Source: Maribellus maritimus (GTDB taxonomy: Bacteria; Bacteroidota; Bacteroidia; Bacteroidales; Prolixibacteraceae). Taken from it: a DNA stretch of 32,121 nucleotides. Shown one piece after another: positions 8,891 to 16,041 of this stretch (its first letter is position 1; every line of letters begins with the position of its first letter). A program made the translations under genes and the position numbers. Under the pieces are notes generated by a model. That model did not search any database. It was not told the DNA's origin and saw only the letters and a program-made list of their open reading frames with translations. The stretch spans positions 1 through 32,121 of the forward strand of contig NZ_JAIKLE010000054.1 of the NCBI RefSeq assembly GCF_022267315.1, read 5' to 3'.

Positions 8891-9766
8891 ATGAAAATTA
8901 TTCAAAAAAGAACTTTGAGAAATTTCTTAATTCTCACAATAGTAGGGTTTTTACCAGGCTGTTCTTCAAAATTAGAGAGTAAAACTGAAGTTGACTCACA
9001 ACCTTCCATCTTTAATCAATATTCCGAGTTTGTAAAAGACACTTTTTATATTAATGTTCAACTACCAAATGAATATTATGAGAACCCGGACAAAAATTAT
9101 CCTTCGGTTTACGAACTGGACGGAAATTTTTATTTTCCAATTACTTCACCTATTGCCCATCAATATGAAAATACGGGGCTTTTGGAACCTTTTATTTTAG
9201 TGAGCATCGGTTATAAGAGTTTCCAATTAATGGATTCTTTAAGAGTTAGAGATTATCTCTATCCAAAATCAATACCTTCAGATGAAATGGATGCAATTGG
9301 TGGAGGACAGAATTTTAAAAAGTATATAACAAACGAACTGGTTCCAAAAATTGATAGCGAATTCAGAACGGACAAAACGGACAGGACATTGTTTGGTCAT
9401 TCTTTTGGAGGTTATTTTGTACTTTATGCTTTAACGGATCAAATAAACAAGAGTACTGATGACTTTAAATCATTTATTTCAGCAAGTCCTACGTTGTGGT
9501 ATAACAATTTTTATTTGAAGCAATTGCCGGAAAAACTGAAAAACAATAAAGAAAGTTTGAACATCTTTTTAAGTGTTGGTGGAACTGAAGATTCTACTTG
9601 GTCGATAAATCCGGTTGTTGACATCTCAACCGAAATCGAAAAAATGGACCTTGAAAGTTTAAATTTTAAGAGTAGAGTTTATAGTAATTTAGATCATATG
9701 GATGTTGGGCTGATTTCATTTATTAAGGGTTTGCAGGAATTAAAACAACCGATACAAAAAGAATAG
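8891..9766 (+). CDS. Lipoprotein alpha/beta hydrolase (esterase D / IroE-like)
   Basis: 291 residues from the ATG at 8891 (a TTG two codons upstream is the longest frame). A lipobox FLPGC places Cys24 as the lipidated residue, so it is anchored to a membrane. The fold is that of the putative esterase family (siderophore esterase/esterase D): PSVYELDGNFYF at 71-82, nucleophile GHSFGG with S171, and the late His H268 in NLDHMD; the acid is probably in SVGGTEDS. It follows the fused hydrolase by 36 nt on the same strand, so they are likely cotranscribed and may act on related ester substrates. Actual substrate is unknown; siderophore hydrolysis is not supported by any iron-uptake neighbour. Confidence 0.8.
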   Translation: MKIIQKRTLRNFLILTIVGFLPGCSSKLESKTEVDSQPSIFNQYSEFVKDTFYINVQLPNEYYENPDKNYPSVYELDGNFYFPITSPIAHQYENTGLLEPFILVSIGYKSFQLMDSLRVRDYLYPKSIPSDEMDAIGGGQNFKKYITNELVPKIDSEFRTDKTDRTLFGHSFGGYFVLYALTDQINKSTDDFKSFISASPTLWYNNFYLKQLPEKLKNNKESLNIFLSVGGTEDSTWSINPVVDISTEIEKMDLESLNFKSRVYSNLDHMDVGLISFIKGLQELKQPIQKE

Positions 9767-9875
9767 CCCGGTTATACCTTTCTTTTTTCCTGATATATAT
9801 AGTTGAGGTGTTGGTATCTTTAAATATTTGCAGTGAAATTGAATTTAAGATGAGTTGTATTGGTACTCAAATTTT
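9767..9875. other. Intergenic gap between convergent genes
   Basis: AT-rich stretch separating the plus-strand esterase from the minus-strand GH97 gene. I find no strong hairpin with a U-tract, so how transcription stops here is not clear from sequence. Confidence 0.4.
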
Positions 9876-11765
9876 TCATTTTTTCTGAAAATGGATGGCC
9901 AGGCCAGAGTTAGCTTCAATCTTGGATTGTAATTTTGAGTTTACGTTAACATCCCGTTTTTCAATATTTACCTTTGTTTTTGATTTAGAGTTGGGATCGT
10001 ATGTATAAATAGTAGCCTGGTAGTCGGTGTTATCATCAAGAAAAGTAAGATCGAATGAAAACGAATGTGCCTGTTCTCCGGTTAAAGAACCCAAAAACCA
10101 ATCATCACCTGATTTTCGGGCTATGGTAGCGTATTCACTTATTTTGCCTTCCAGTACTTTGGTGTCGTCCCAAACGGTTGGCATTTGTTTAAAGAACTCC
10201 AGTTCAGGAGTTACTTCTATATAATCTTTGGCTCCGGGAACTCCGCCAATTACATCCGATGAATTTGGAGGGCGGTCATACCAAAAAAGGAATTGCCACG
10301 GACTATACATCATAACCGCTTTTGCCAGTTGCGAAACATGCCCGCCCATGGTTTCTGTAACGCGGGGTGCAAAATAGCAGATGGTGTTGTCGCCGGCACC
10401 TGCCAGCATACGGGTAAAAAGCGTGATTAATGTATGTTCGTTCGTCGGGCTTTCTTCATCGCCGCGAATTCCTTCCTGTGTCATTAAATTTGGGTACGTA
10501 CGCGAAAAACCAGTGGGTCGGTATTCGTCGTGAATATCCACCATCAGCTGATTGTCAGCCGCTTTTTTTACAGCCTCGTGCAACCATGCTGTCCACTCTT
10601 GCGAACCCACCTGAACAAAGCCGTATTTTACGCCTTTTATTCCCCACGATTTATACAGCGGTAAAATTTCGTCAATTTGTTTTTCCAAAGCACGGCGGTT
10701 TACATATAAAATAACACCAATACCTTTGCTTTTTCCGTAGTCGATTACTTTTTGCAAATCCAGCGGCCCTGGCGAACGTTTGGGATCTACGGTAATGGTG
10801 GTCGCATCCGATGTTTCTTCGTATTCGTTGCCATACCATCCGGCGTCAAACTCTATGTATTGCAGTCCGTTTGCCGCTGCAAAATCAACACAGGCAATTC
10901 CGCCACGTGTGGTAAGTGTCACTTCGCGAATTACTTTCCCTGGTTTTATCCACGACACATCTTCAATCGCACACGGATCATTTAGATTCTGAAGGAAATA
11001 GTTGTTTTCCAGTAATTCTCCGGGAGTACTTCCAATCATAATCGTACGCCACGGTGTTGTATATGGAAGTTCGACTTCGGGTGAATCTTCAAGTGCTGCA
11101 ATCAACGAATTGTTATTTTCACCGGACTGAAGTTTCATACGCGAAAAATCAATCAATTTTGCTTCGCCAACGGCAAGATATTTATTTCCTGCTTCAACTA
11201 CCAACGGTCGTTCTGCCGGTTCTTTTATTGAACCAATTGGAACATTGCGGTATTCCGATTGCGCCCGGTCTGATACCCAGCAATCGTAATCTTCATTAAA
11301 AGTAAATTCTGTGAGTTCCTTTTGAATCGTGAACTGTTCTTCATTCTCCCCTGAGAGGAAGGTCGTATTAAAAGCCACTCCCTCGTTGTATACGCGAAGG
11401 GCAATTTCAAATTCTCGGCTTTGTTCAGTCGTTTCTTTTAAACGTATTGTGGTTTGGTTGTATGTATCCGGTACTTCTGCCAGTTCGCCATAAACGGGTT
11501 TCCAGCTTTGGTTGACTTCCATTTCCGAAAACGAAACAATTTCCACGTTGTCGCCAATTTTCGATTCGTCTTCCAACTGGTATCCAATAAATGAAGGCAA
11601 AACAATGGTCTCTCCTTCATAACTTACCGAGTAATGATTATCTGATGTTTCATCAATCCAAAAGTCAACTTTTATTTTTCCATCGGGACTTAGAACTGAA
11701 ACAGATTTGGGATTACCACAAGCAAAAAGCAAAAGTGGAAGAAGTGCTACGACAAGGTTTTTCAT
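9876..11765 (-). CDS. Glycoside hydrolase family 97 lipoprotein
   Basis: 629 residues; lipobox LLFAC makes Cys16 the lipidated residue. Layout is that of GH97: N-terminal beta-super-sandwich (about 20-265, starting VSVLSPDGKIKVDFWID), catalytic TIM barrel (about 280-540), C-terminal beta domain. Family members are alpha-glucosidases (SusB, inverting) or alpha-galactosidases (retaining). In retaining members the nucleophile Asp lies in a VK.D motif; here the matching motif is VKYGF with Gly382, as in inverting SusB-type enzymes. The later motif reads IHDEYRPTG (H412, D413, E414), then RGDEE (E437, E438). SusB, from memory, has HEA at the first site, so the base position is D/E-shifted here. 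Probably an alpha-glycosidase facing the periplasm or surface; substrate uncertain. No SusC/SusD pair is nearby. Confidence 0.88.
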   Translation of the reverse strand: MKNLVVALLPLLLFACGNPKSVSVLSPDGKIKVDFWIDETSDNHYSVSYEGETIVLPSFIGYQLEDESKIGDNVEIVSFSEMEVNQSWKPVYGELAEVPDTYNQTTIRLKETTEQSREFEIALRVYNEGVAFNTTFLSGENEEQFTIQKELTEFTFNEDYDCWVSDRAQSEYRNVPIGSIKEPAERPLVVEAGNKYLAVGEAKLIDFSRMKLQSGENNNSLIAALEDSPEVELPYTTPWRTIMIGSTPGELLENNYFLQNLNDPCAIEDVSWIKPGKVIREVTLTTRGGIACVDFAAANGLQYIEFDAGWYGNEYEETSDATTITVDPKRSPGPLDLQKVIDYGKSKGIGVILYVNRRALEKQIDEILPLYKSWGIKGVKYGFVQVGSQEWTAWLHEAVKKAADNQLMVDIHDEYRPTGFSRTYPNLMTQEGIRGDEESPTNEHTLITLFTRMLAGAGDNTICYFAPRVTETMGGHVSQLAKAVMMYSPWQFLFWYDRPPNSSDVIGGVPGAKDYIEVTPELEFFKQMPTVWDDTKVLEGKISEYATIARKSGDDWFLGSLTGEQAHSFSFDLTFLDDNTDYQATIYTYDPNSKSKTKVNIEKRDVNVNSKLQSKIEANSGLAIHFQKK

Positions 11766-12071
11766 GGGTATAAGGTTTCAAGTTTGGCGTGAAAATACAA
11801 AAAGAAAATCGAAAACATCTTTTGTTTTTGAAAACACCTAATGTCTTTTTTAATGCTCTGTTTTAGTTTTAGGTTGTAAAACAGCATGATGAAGTATTGC
11901 CGGAAAACAAATTGTTGTTAGTTTTAAAAAACATAATCATTAACCTTTTATAATCATGAGTTGCTTGCCCCACAATATACTTTGCAAAAATCAGAAACAA
12001 TTGCAGCTTTCTATAATTTTACTTTGTGTTTTTCAAACTTAGATATGATACAATTTCTCTAATTTAGTTGT
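11766..12071. other. Intergenic region between divergent genes
   Basis: About 306 nt between the minus-strand GH97 gene and the plus-strand propeller lipoprotein, so it must hold both promoters. Candidates are weak: TATTTTCA on the minus strand near 11791 and TAATTTAG on the plus strand near 12059 each match only part of TAnnTTTG. No open frame or clear hairpin. Confidence 0.35.
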
Positions 12072-13025
12072 GTGAAAAAGTACTTTATTTACAGTGTCTT
12101 ATTACTGCTTGTTAATTCTTGTAACACGGATAAAGCGTCCACTCCAGAAAGAAGAGAACTGAAATCGGATAAAAAATTGCTGGAAGAAATCATTTCGCCT
12201 GATTTTCTGACAAGGGTGAATGATAATTTGATTATATCCAGCAGCAATAGCAAGTCAGACACGATGTTATACATCTATTCATTACCTGATTTAAAATATG
12301 TAGCCGGCGCAGTAAAAAAAGGCTCCGGGCCCGGAGAGATGCGACTGTTTCCAATGTTTTGTGAATCATCAAATCAGGCACTTTATGTTTGGGGCTATGG
12401 TCCGCAGACAATCAAAAAGTTTGACATAAATAAAAAAGGAGAATTGAAGTTTCTTGACTTGATAAAGTTGCCCCGCTATGAATCGTTTAATAACATGCAC
12501 ATTTTAAATGATTCTCTTTTTATTTATTATCTGCCGGACAATTTAGAAATTGTAAAGGTCGATTTAAAAAGCAATAAATGTTTGGATGAAATTCAGATGG
12601 AAAAAGATGCTCATAATGAATCTTTTTTTTATAGCAACAGAGGCACAATTGCTGTAAACGATTCCTTTTTGGTATTTGCCTATTTGTTTAAAAAGCAAAT
12701 TAATATCTATAGGGTAAACGATTTCAAATTAGAAAAGGAAATTATTGGAGACTACGAACACCGAGAGCCAGTGGCAGGCGATTCTGATACACCGGTATAC
12801 TATACTCAAATTATCGCAGGTGAGCGTTTCCTTTATGCTCTGTGCAAGGAGAACAAGAGTAATGGTGTTTTTATGGAAGTATATAATTTCGACGGCTTAA
12901 TTGTTCGAGAATTTACATTTGATATAACCCCCAACCTATTCGCAGTTGACGAAAACAATAAAACAATATACGGGTATGGTTATGATGACCGGTTTGAACC
13001 CTATTTGCTTAAATTCAAATATTAA
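12072..13025 (+). CDS. 6-bladed beta-propeller lipoprotein (BF3164-like)
   Basis: 317 residues from a GTG start; lipobox LLVNSC makes Cys17 the lipidated residue. After a short polar linker the chain is all beta, with repeated four-strand units and the characteristic KKGSGPGEMRLFP segment (about 78-90) found in the first blades of Bacteroidota 6-bladed propeller lipoproteins (BF3164/TolB-like). The final blade YGYGYDDRFEPYLLKFKY closes the propeller. No catalytic motif is seen; such proteins are common, usually of unknown role, and may bind peptides or glycans at the cell surface. It stands alone, divergent from the GH97 gene and convergent with rnhA. Confidence 0.8.
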   Translation: MKKYFIYSVLLLLVNSCNTDKASTPERRELKSDKKLLEEIISPDFLTRVNDNLIISSSNSKSDTMLYIYSLPDLKYVAGAVKKGSGPGEMRLFPMFCESSNQALYVWGYGPQTIKKFDINKKGELKFLDLIKLPRYESFNNMHILNDSLFIYYLPDNLEIVKVDLKSNKCLDEIQMEKDAHNESFFYSNRGTIAVNDSFLVFAYLFKKQINIYRVNDFKLEKEIIGDYEHREPVAGDSDTPVYYTQIIAGERFLYALCKENKSNGVFMEVYNFDGLIVREFTFDITPNLFAVDENNKTIYGYGYDDRFEPYLLKFKY

Positions 13026-13121
13026 GCCTAAACAGCTGTAAAAGGGATGGTAATTTCTTATTCTGGCAAGCATTTCCGAAGGATTCAAATATTTATAGAA
13101 ATTTAGTAAAGTTGAAGGGTA

Positions 13122-13139
13122 CGACTCCGGCCGGAGTCG
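13122..13139. repeat. Perfect 18-bp palindrome (REP-like)
   Basis: CGACTCCGGCCGGAGTCG reads the same on both strands. Its half-site CGACTCC is the same as the core of the inverted repeat at 6724-6773, so both probably belong to one dispersed family. It lies between convergent genes (propeller lipoprotein and rnhA) and lacks a U-tract on either side. Confidence 0.6.
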
Positions 13140-13211
13140 AATGGTTTTCTGTACAAATAATTTTTATAACCATACAATGCCGCTGGCCGCTGGCATCAGA
13201 GGAAATAAAAA

Positions 13212-13673
13212 TTATTCCGGTTGATACCCCTTGTCTTCCAGAAGATTAGGCCCCATCGATGCTTCTACAGCCAGTTCATCGCAGCGTTCGTTTAAAGGGT
13301 TATTGGCGTGGCCTTTTACCCAAATAAATTTTACGCGGTGTTTTTTATAAATTTCAAGAAAACGCATCCACAGGTCGGGATTTTTTTTCCCTTTAAAGCG
13401 TTTTTTCACCCAGTTGAACACCCAGCCTTTTTCAACGGCATCGGCTACATATTTTGAATCGGTGTAAATGGTTACATCGCTTCCAGGAACTTTCAATGCT
13501 TCCAAAGCCGTGATTACAGCCAGCAACTCCATTCGATTATTGGTGGTTCGTTTGTATCCCTGTGAAAGCTCCTTCCGGTGTTGTCCCGAAATTAATACAA
13601 TTCCGTAACCTCCCGGTCCGGGATTTCCGCGGGCTGCACCATCAGTATATATTGTAATTTTTGGTATGGTCAT
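13212..13673 (-). CDS. rnhA: Ribonuclease HI
   Basis: 153 residues. It degrades the RNA strand of RNA-DNA hybrids (primers, R-loops). All four catalytic acids are in place: D11 in YTDGAARGNPGP, E49 in NNRMELLAV, D72 in YTDSKYV and D132 in ERCDELAV; the flexible-loop His is H122 in VKGHANNP. The basic protrusion KKRFKGKKNPDLW is present, as in E. coli-type enzymes. Length is normal. A strong hairpin at 13741-13777 insulates it from the upstream S46 gene, so it needs its own promoter in the 68-nt gap between that hairpin and its start; none stands out. Confidence 0.96.
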   Translation of the reverse strand: MTIPKITIYTDGAARGNPGPGGYGIVLISGQHRKELSQGYKRTTNNRMELLAVITALEALKVPGSDVTIYTDSKYVADAVEKGWVFNWVKKRFKGKKNPDLWMRFLEIYKKHRVKFIWVKGHANNPLNERCDELAVEASMGPNLLEDKGYQPE

Positions 13674-13740
13674 TTTATAAAAAGATACAAAGTAGTGAGT
13701 AAAAACTCAGAAAAACAAACGGGCAGGGTAATAAGGGCAA

Positions 13741-13777
13741 ATAAATAATCCTGTCAAAAAATGACAGGATTATTTAT
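13741..13777 (-). terminator. Rho-independent terminator after the S46 gene
   Basis: A perfect 16-bp inverted repeat (arms ATAAATAATCCTGTCA and TGACAGGATTATTTAT, 5-nt loop) with A/T-rich outer ends lies 48 nt past the stop of the S46 gene and 67 nt ahead of rnhA, both on the minus strand. It most likely ends the S46 transcript. Confidence 0.85.
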
Positions 13778-13825
13778 GATTTAAAATATTTTCAACTCTT
13801 TTCCTGGTTGAATTCAGAGAGGCTT

Positions 13826-15979
13826 TTATTCAATAATTTTCATTTCGTCAATCAGGTGGGTTGCACCGGCGTATTTGTCGATTACCCACAATACAAAACG
13901 AATATCTACGCTGATACAGCGTTGTATCTCAGGTTCAAAAGCAATGTCGCCACTCATCGCTTCCCAGTTTCCGTCGAAGGCAATTCCAATCAGTTCTCCT
14001 TTCCCGTTAATAACCGGACTTCCGGAGTTTCCCCCGGTGATATCGTTGTTTGAAATAAAACAAGCGTGCAGTTTTCCGTCGTCATCTGCATAACGGCCAA
14101 AATCTTTGTCAAGCAGCATTTCTTTCATTTTTGCAGGGACATCAAATTCAGCATCTCCCGGAATTTCTTTTTCCAGGTAACCATCGGTGGTGGTGTAATA
14201 TTTGTATATTACGCCGTCGCGAGGTTCATATTCCAAAACTTTTCCATAGGTTAAACGCATGGTTGAATTCGCATCGGGATAGAACGTTTTATCCTTTTCC
14301 ATTTCCATTAAGCCGGCAACAAAAAGTCTCCTTCCTTTTAACAGGTTTTCATTTCCCTGCGATGCAAGATCACTGACATCCCGAAATGTTTTAAAAATAT
14401 CAGAGGCCGCCTGAAATGCCATATCTTTTTGGAGTGTTTTAGCAGTAGGTTCATTCATGAACTCTGTAAGTTCTTCTTTGCTTGCGAATATTGTTTTCGC
14501 AAACATCTTATCGGCATATTTTGAAAAATCACCTTTGTATTTTTTCTGAACTTCAGCAAAAAAGTTGGGATAGAATTTTGCCGGGTTATTTTTTGCATAC
14601 AGCTGCATGAGTGCTCCGGCTACTTTTTTATCGGTTTCTGCATCGTAATCTTTAAAATAGGAATCCAGCGATTCTTTTATAGCCATTGTTACTCTTTCAA
14701 TTCGTTCTTTATTTTCTTCCGGTTTTTCGAGCAAATCAATCATTGGGCGCAGGCGAACTGCAAACATAAAAATCTCCGGTCCGCGAAGTAAAGCTTCTGA
14801 AACATATTCCTGGGCTTTATATGCTTCGTCATCAGCATAAGAATCTTTGATATAACTTAGGGCTTCCCCGTATTTTTCTTTTCTGGCCGAAGTAGAATTT
14901 ACCCATTCTGAAAATTTGTCTTCCAGCATTCTTTTTTTTGCAATTACATCCAAATCGTCTAATCCTTTGTTTTGGCCAATACTGTATTTATAATAGTTTG
15001 AACTGCGGGCATATTTTGAAGCATACTGGATGCGTGCTTTTTGGCTGGTTGTCATGTACTTGTTTATGATTTCGAGCTTTTTTTCGCGTACCTCAATACG
15101 AACCGGATTGGTTACCTGCATGGTATAATTTACTCCAAACGATGTTTTGTAACGGTTTGTACTTCCCGGATATCCCATAACCATAGCAAAGTCGCCTTCT
15201 TCAATACCTTTTATTGAAACAGGGAAAAAATGTTTTGGATGGTAAGGAATGTTCTCTTCCGAATATTCAGCAGGTTCTCCATCAGGGCCGCAGTAAACAC
15301 GAAACATACTAAAATCATTTGTGTGACGGGGCCACATCCAGTTGTCAGTATCGCCGCCGAATTTACCCATCGCTTGCGGAGGTGCGCCTACCAAACGTAT
15401 GTCTTTGAAGGTTTCCATCACAAAAAGATAAAACTGGTTGTCGTTAAAAAAGCTTCTCACATACGTTTCGTAATGTGTGTCACCTTTTGCTTCTCTTTCC
15501 AGCTGATTTGAATTCTCATCTATTTTTCGCTCTCTCTCTTCTTCGCTCATGTCGTCGGAAATGTCGACTAAAACTTTATCGGTAACATCTTCAACACGAA
15601 CTAAAAATGAAACTGTTTTTCCCGGGTTCGGAAGTTCTTCCTCTTTCGACATTGCCCAAAAACCATCACGTAAATAATCATGCTCAACACTTGAATGACT
15701 TTGAATTTCTCCAAAGCCGCAATGGTGATTGGTGAGTAACAGTCCTTCTTCCGAAACGAGTTCTGCCGTGCATGAGCCACGGTCGAGTGCTACTACTGCA
15801 TCTTTCAGGCTGGAGTTATTAATGCTGTAAATGTCTTCGGCATCCAACTCGAATCCCATTTGTTGCATTTGATTAATGTTCAGCTTATAAATAAGCGAAG
15901 GCAGCCACATTCCTTCATCGGCCACTGCCGAGCCATAAATAAATATTGAAATCAGCAGTAATAATTTAAATTTTCTCAT
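13826..15979 (-). CDS. S46 family dipeptidyl-peptidase, DPP7-like
   Basis: 717 residues with a signal peptide (1-20, cleavage after GSAVA, then DEGMW, the conserved mature N-terminus). S46 exopeptidases release dipeptides from oligopeptides in the periplasm, feeding amino-acid catabolism. Chymotrypsin-type triad: H86 in LLTNHHCGFG, D222 in HTNDFSMFR, S652 in GGNSGSPV. The conserved GGDTDNWMWPRH stretch (208-219) is present. The residue that separates DPP7 (Gly, broad/hydrophobic P1) from DPP11 (Arg, acidic P1) is Gly670 in FDGNWEAMSGD, so DPP7-type specificity is predicted. The gene follows the CPBP gene by 62 nt but has a good -7 box of its own. Confidence 0.95.
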   Translation of the reverse strand: MRKFKLLLLISIFIYGSAVADEGMWLPSLIYKLNINQMQQMGFELDAEDIYSINNSSLKDAVVALDRGSCTAELVSEEGLLLTNHHCGFGEIQSHSSVEHDYLRDGFWAMSKEEELPNPGKTVSFLVRVEDVTDKVLVDISDDMSEEERERKIDENSNQLEREAKGDTHYETYVRSFFNDNQFYLFVMETFKDIRLVGAPPQAMGKFGGDTDNWMWPRHTNDFSMFRVYCGPDGEPAEYSEENIPYHPKHFFPVSIKGIEEGDFAMVMGYPGSTNRYKTSFGVNYTMQVTNPVRIEVREKKLEIINKYMTTSQKARIQYASKYARSSNYYKYSIGQNKGLDDLDVIAKKRMLEDKFSEWVNSTSARKEKYGEALSYIKDSYADDEAYKAQEYVSEALLRGPEIFMFAVRLRPMIDLLEKPEENKERIERVTMAIKESLDSYFKDYDAETDKKVAGALMQLYAKNNPAKFYPNFFAEVQKKYKGDFSKYADKMFAKTIFASKEELTEFMNEPTAKTLQKDMAFQAASDIFKTFRDVSDLASQGNENLLKGRRLFVAGLMEMEKDKTFYPDANSTMRLTYGKVLEYEPRDGVIYKYYTTTDGYLEKEIPGDAEFDVPAKMKEMLLDKDFGRYADDDGKLHACFISNNDITGGNSGSPVINGKGELIGIAFDGNWEAMSGDIAFEPEIQRCISVDIRFVLWVIDKYAGATHLIDEMKIIE

Positions 15980-16004
15980 CTTACCTTTTTTCTATTAGAA
16001 TTTG

Positions 16005-16012
16005 CAAATATA
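16005..16012 (-). promoter_or_regulatory. Putative -7 element for the S46 gene
   Basis: TATATTTG on the minus strand matches the Bacteroidota TAnnTTTG box exactly and lies 25 nt ahead of the S46 start. No good TTTG -33 partner at 18-20 nt, so the call rests on the -7 box. A 12-bp palindrome ACATAATTATGT lies just upstream (16025-16036). Confidence 0.4.
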
Positions 16013-16041
16013 ATTTTTCATACTACATAATTATGTGATAA

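Noticed and set aside
13122..13139. Palindrome as a rho-independent terminator
   Set aside because: No loop and no U-tract on either side; a repeat or binding site fits better.
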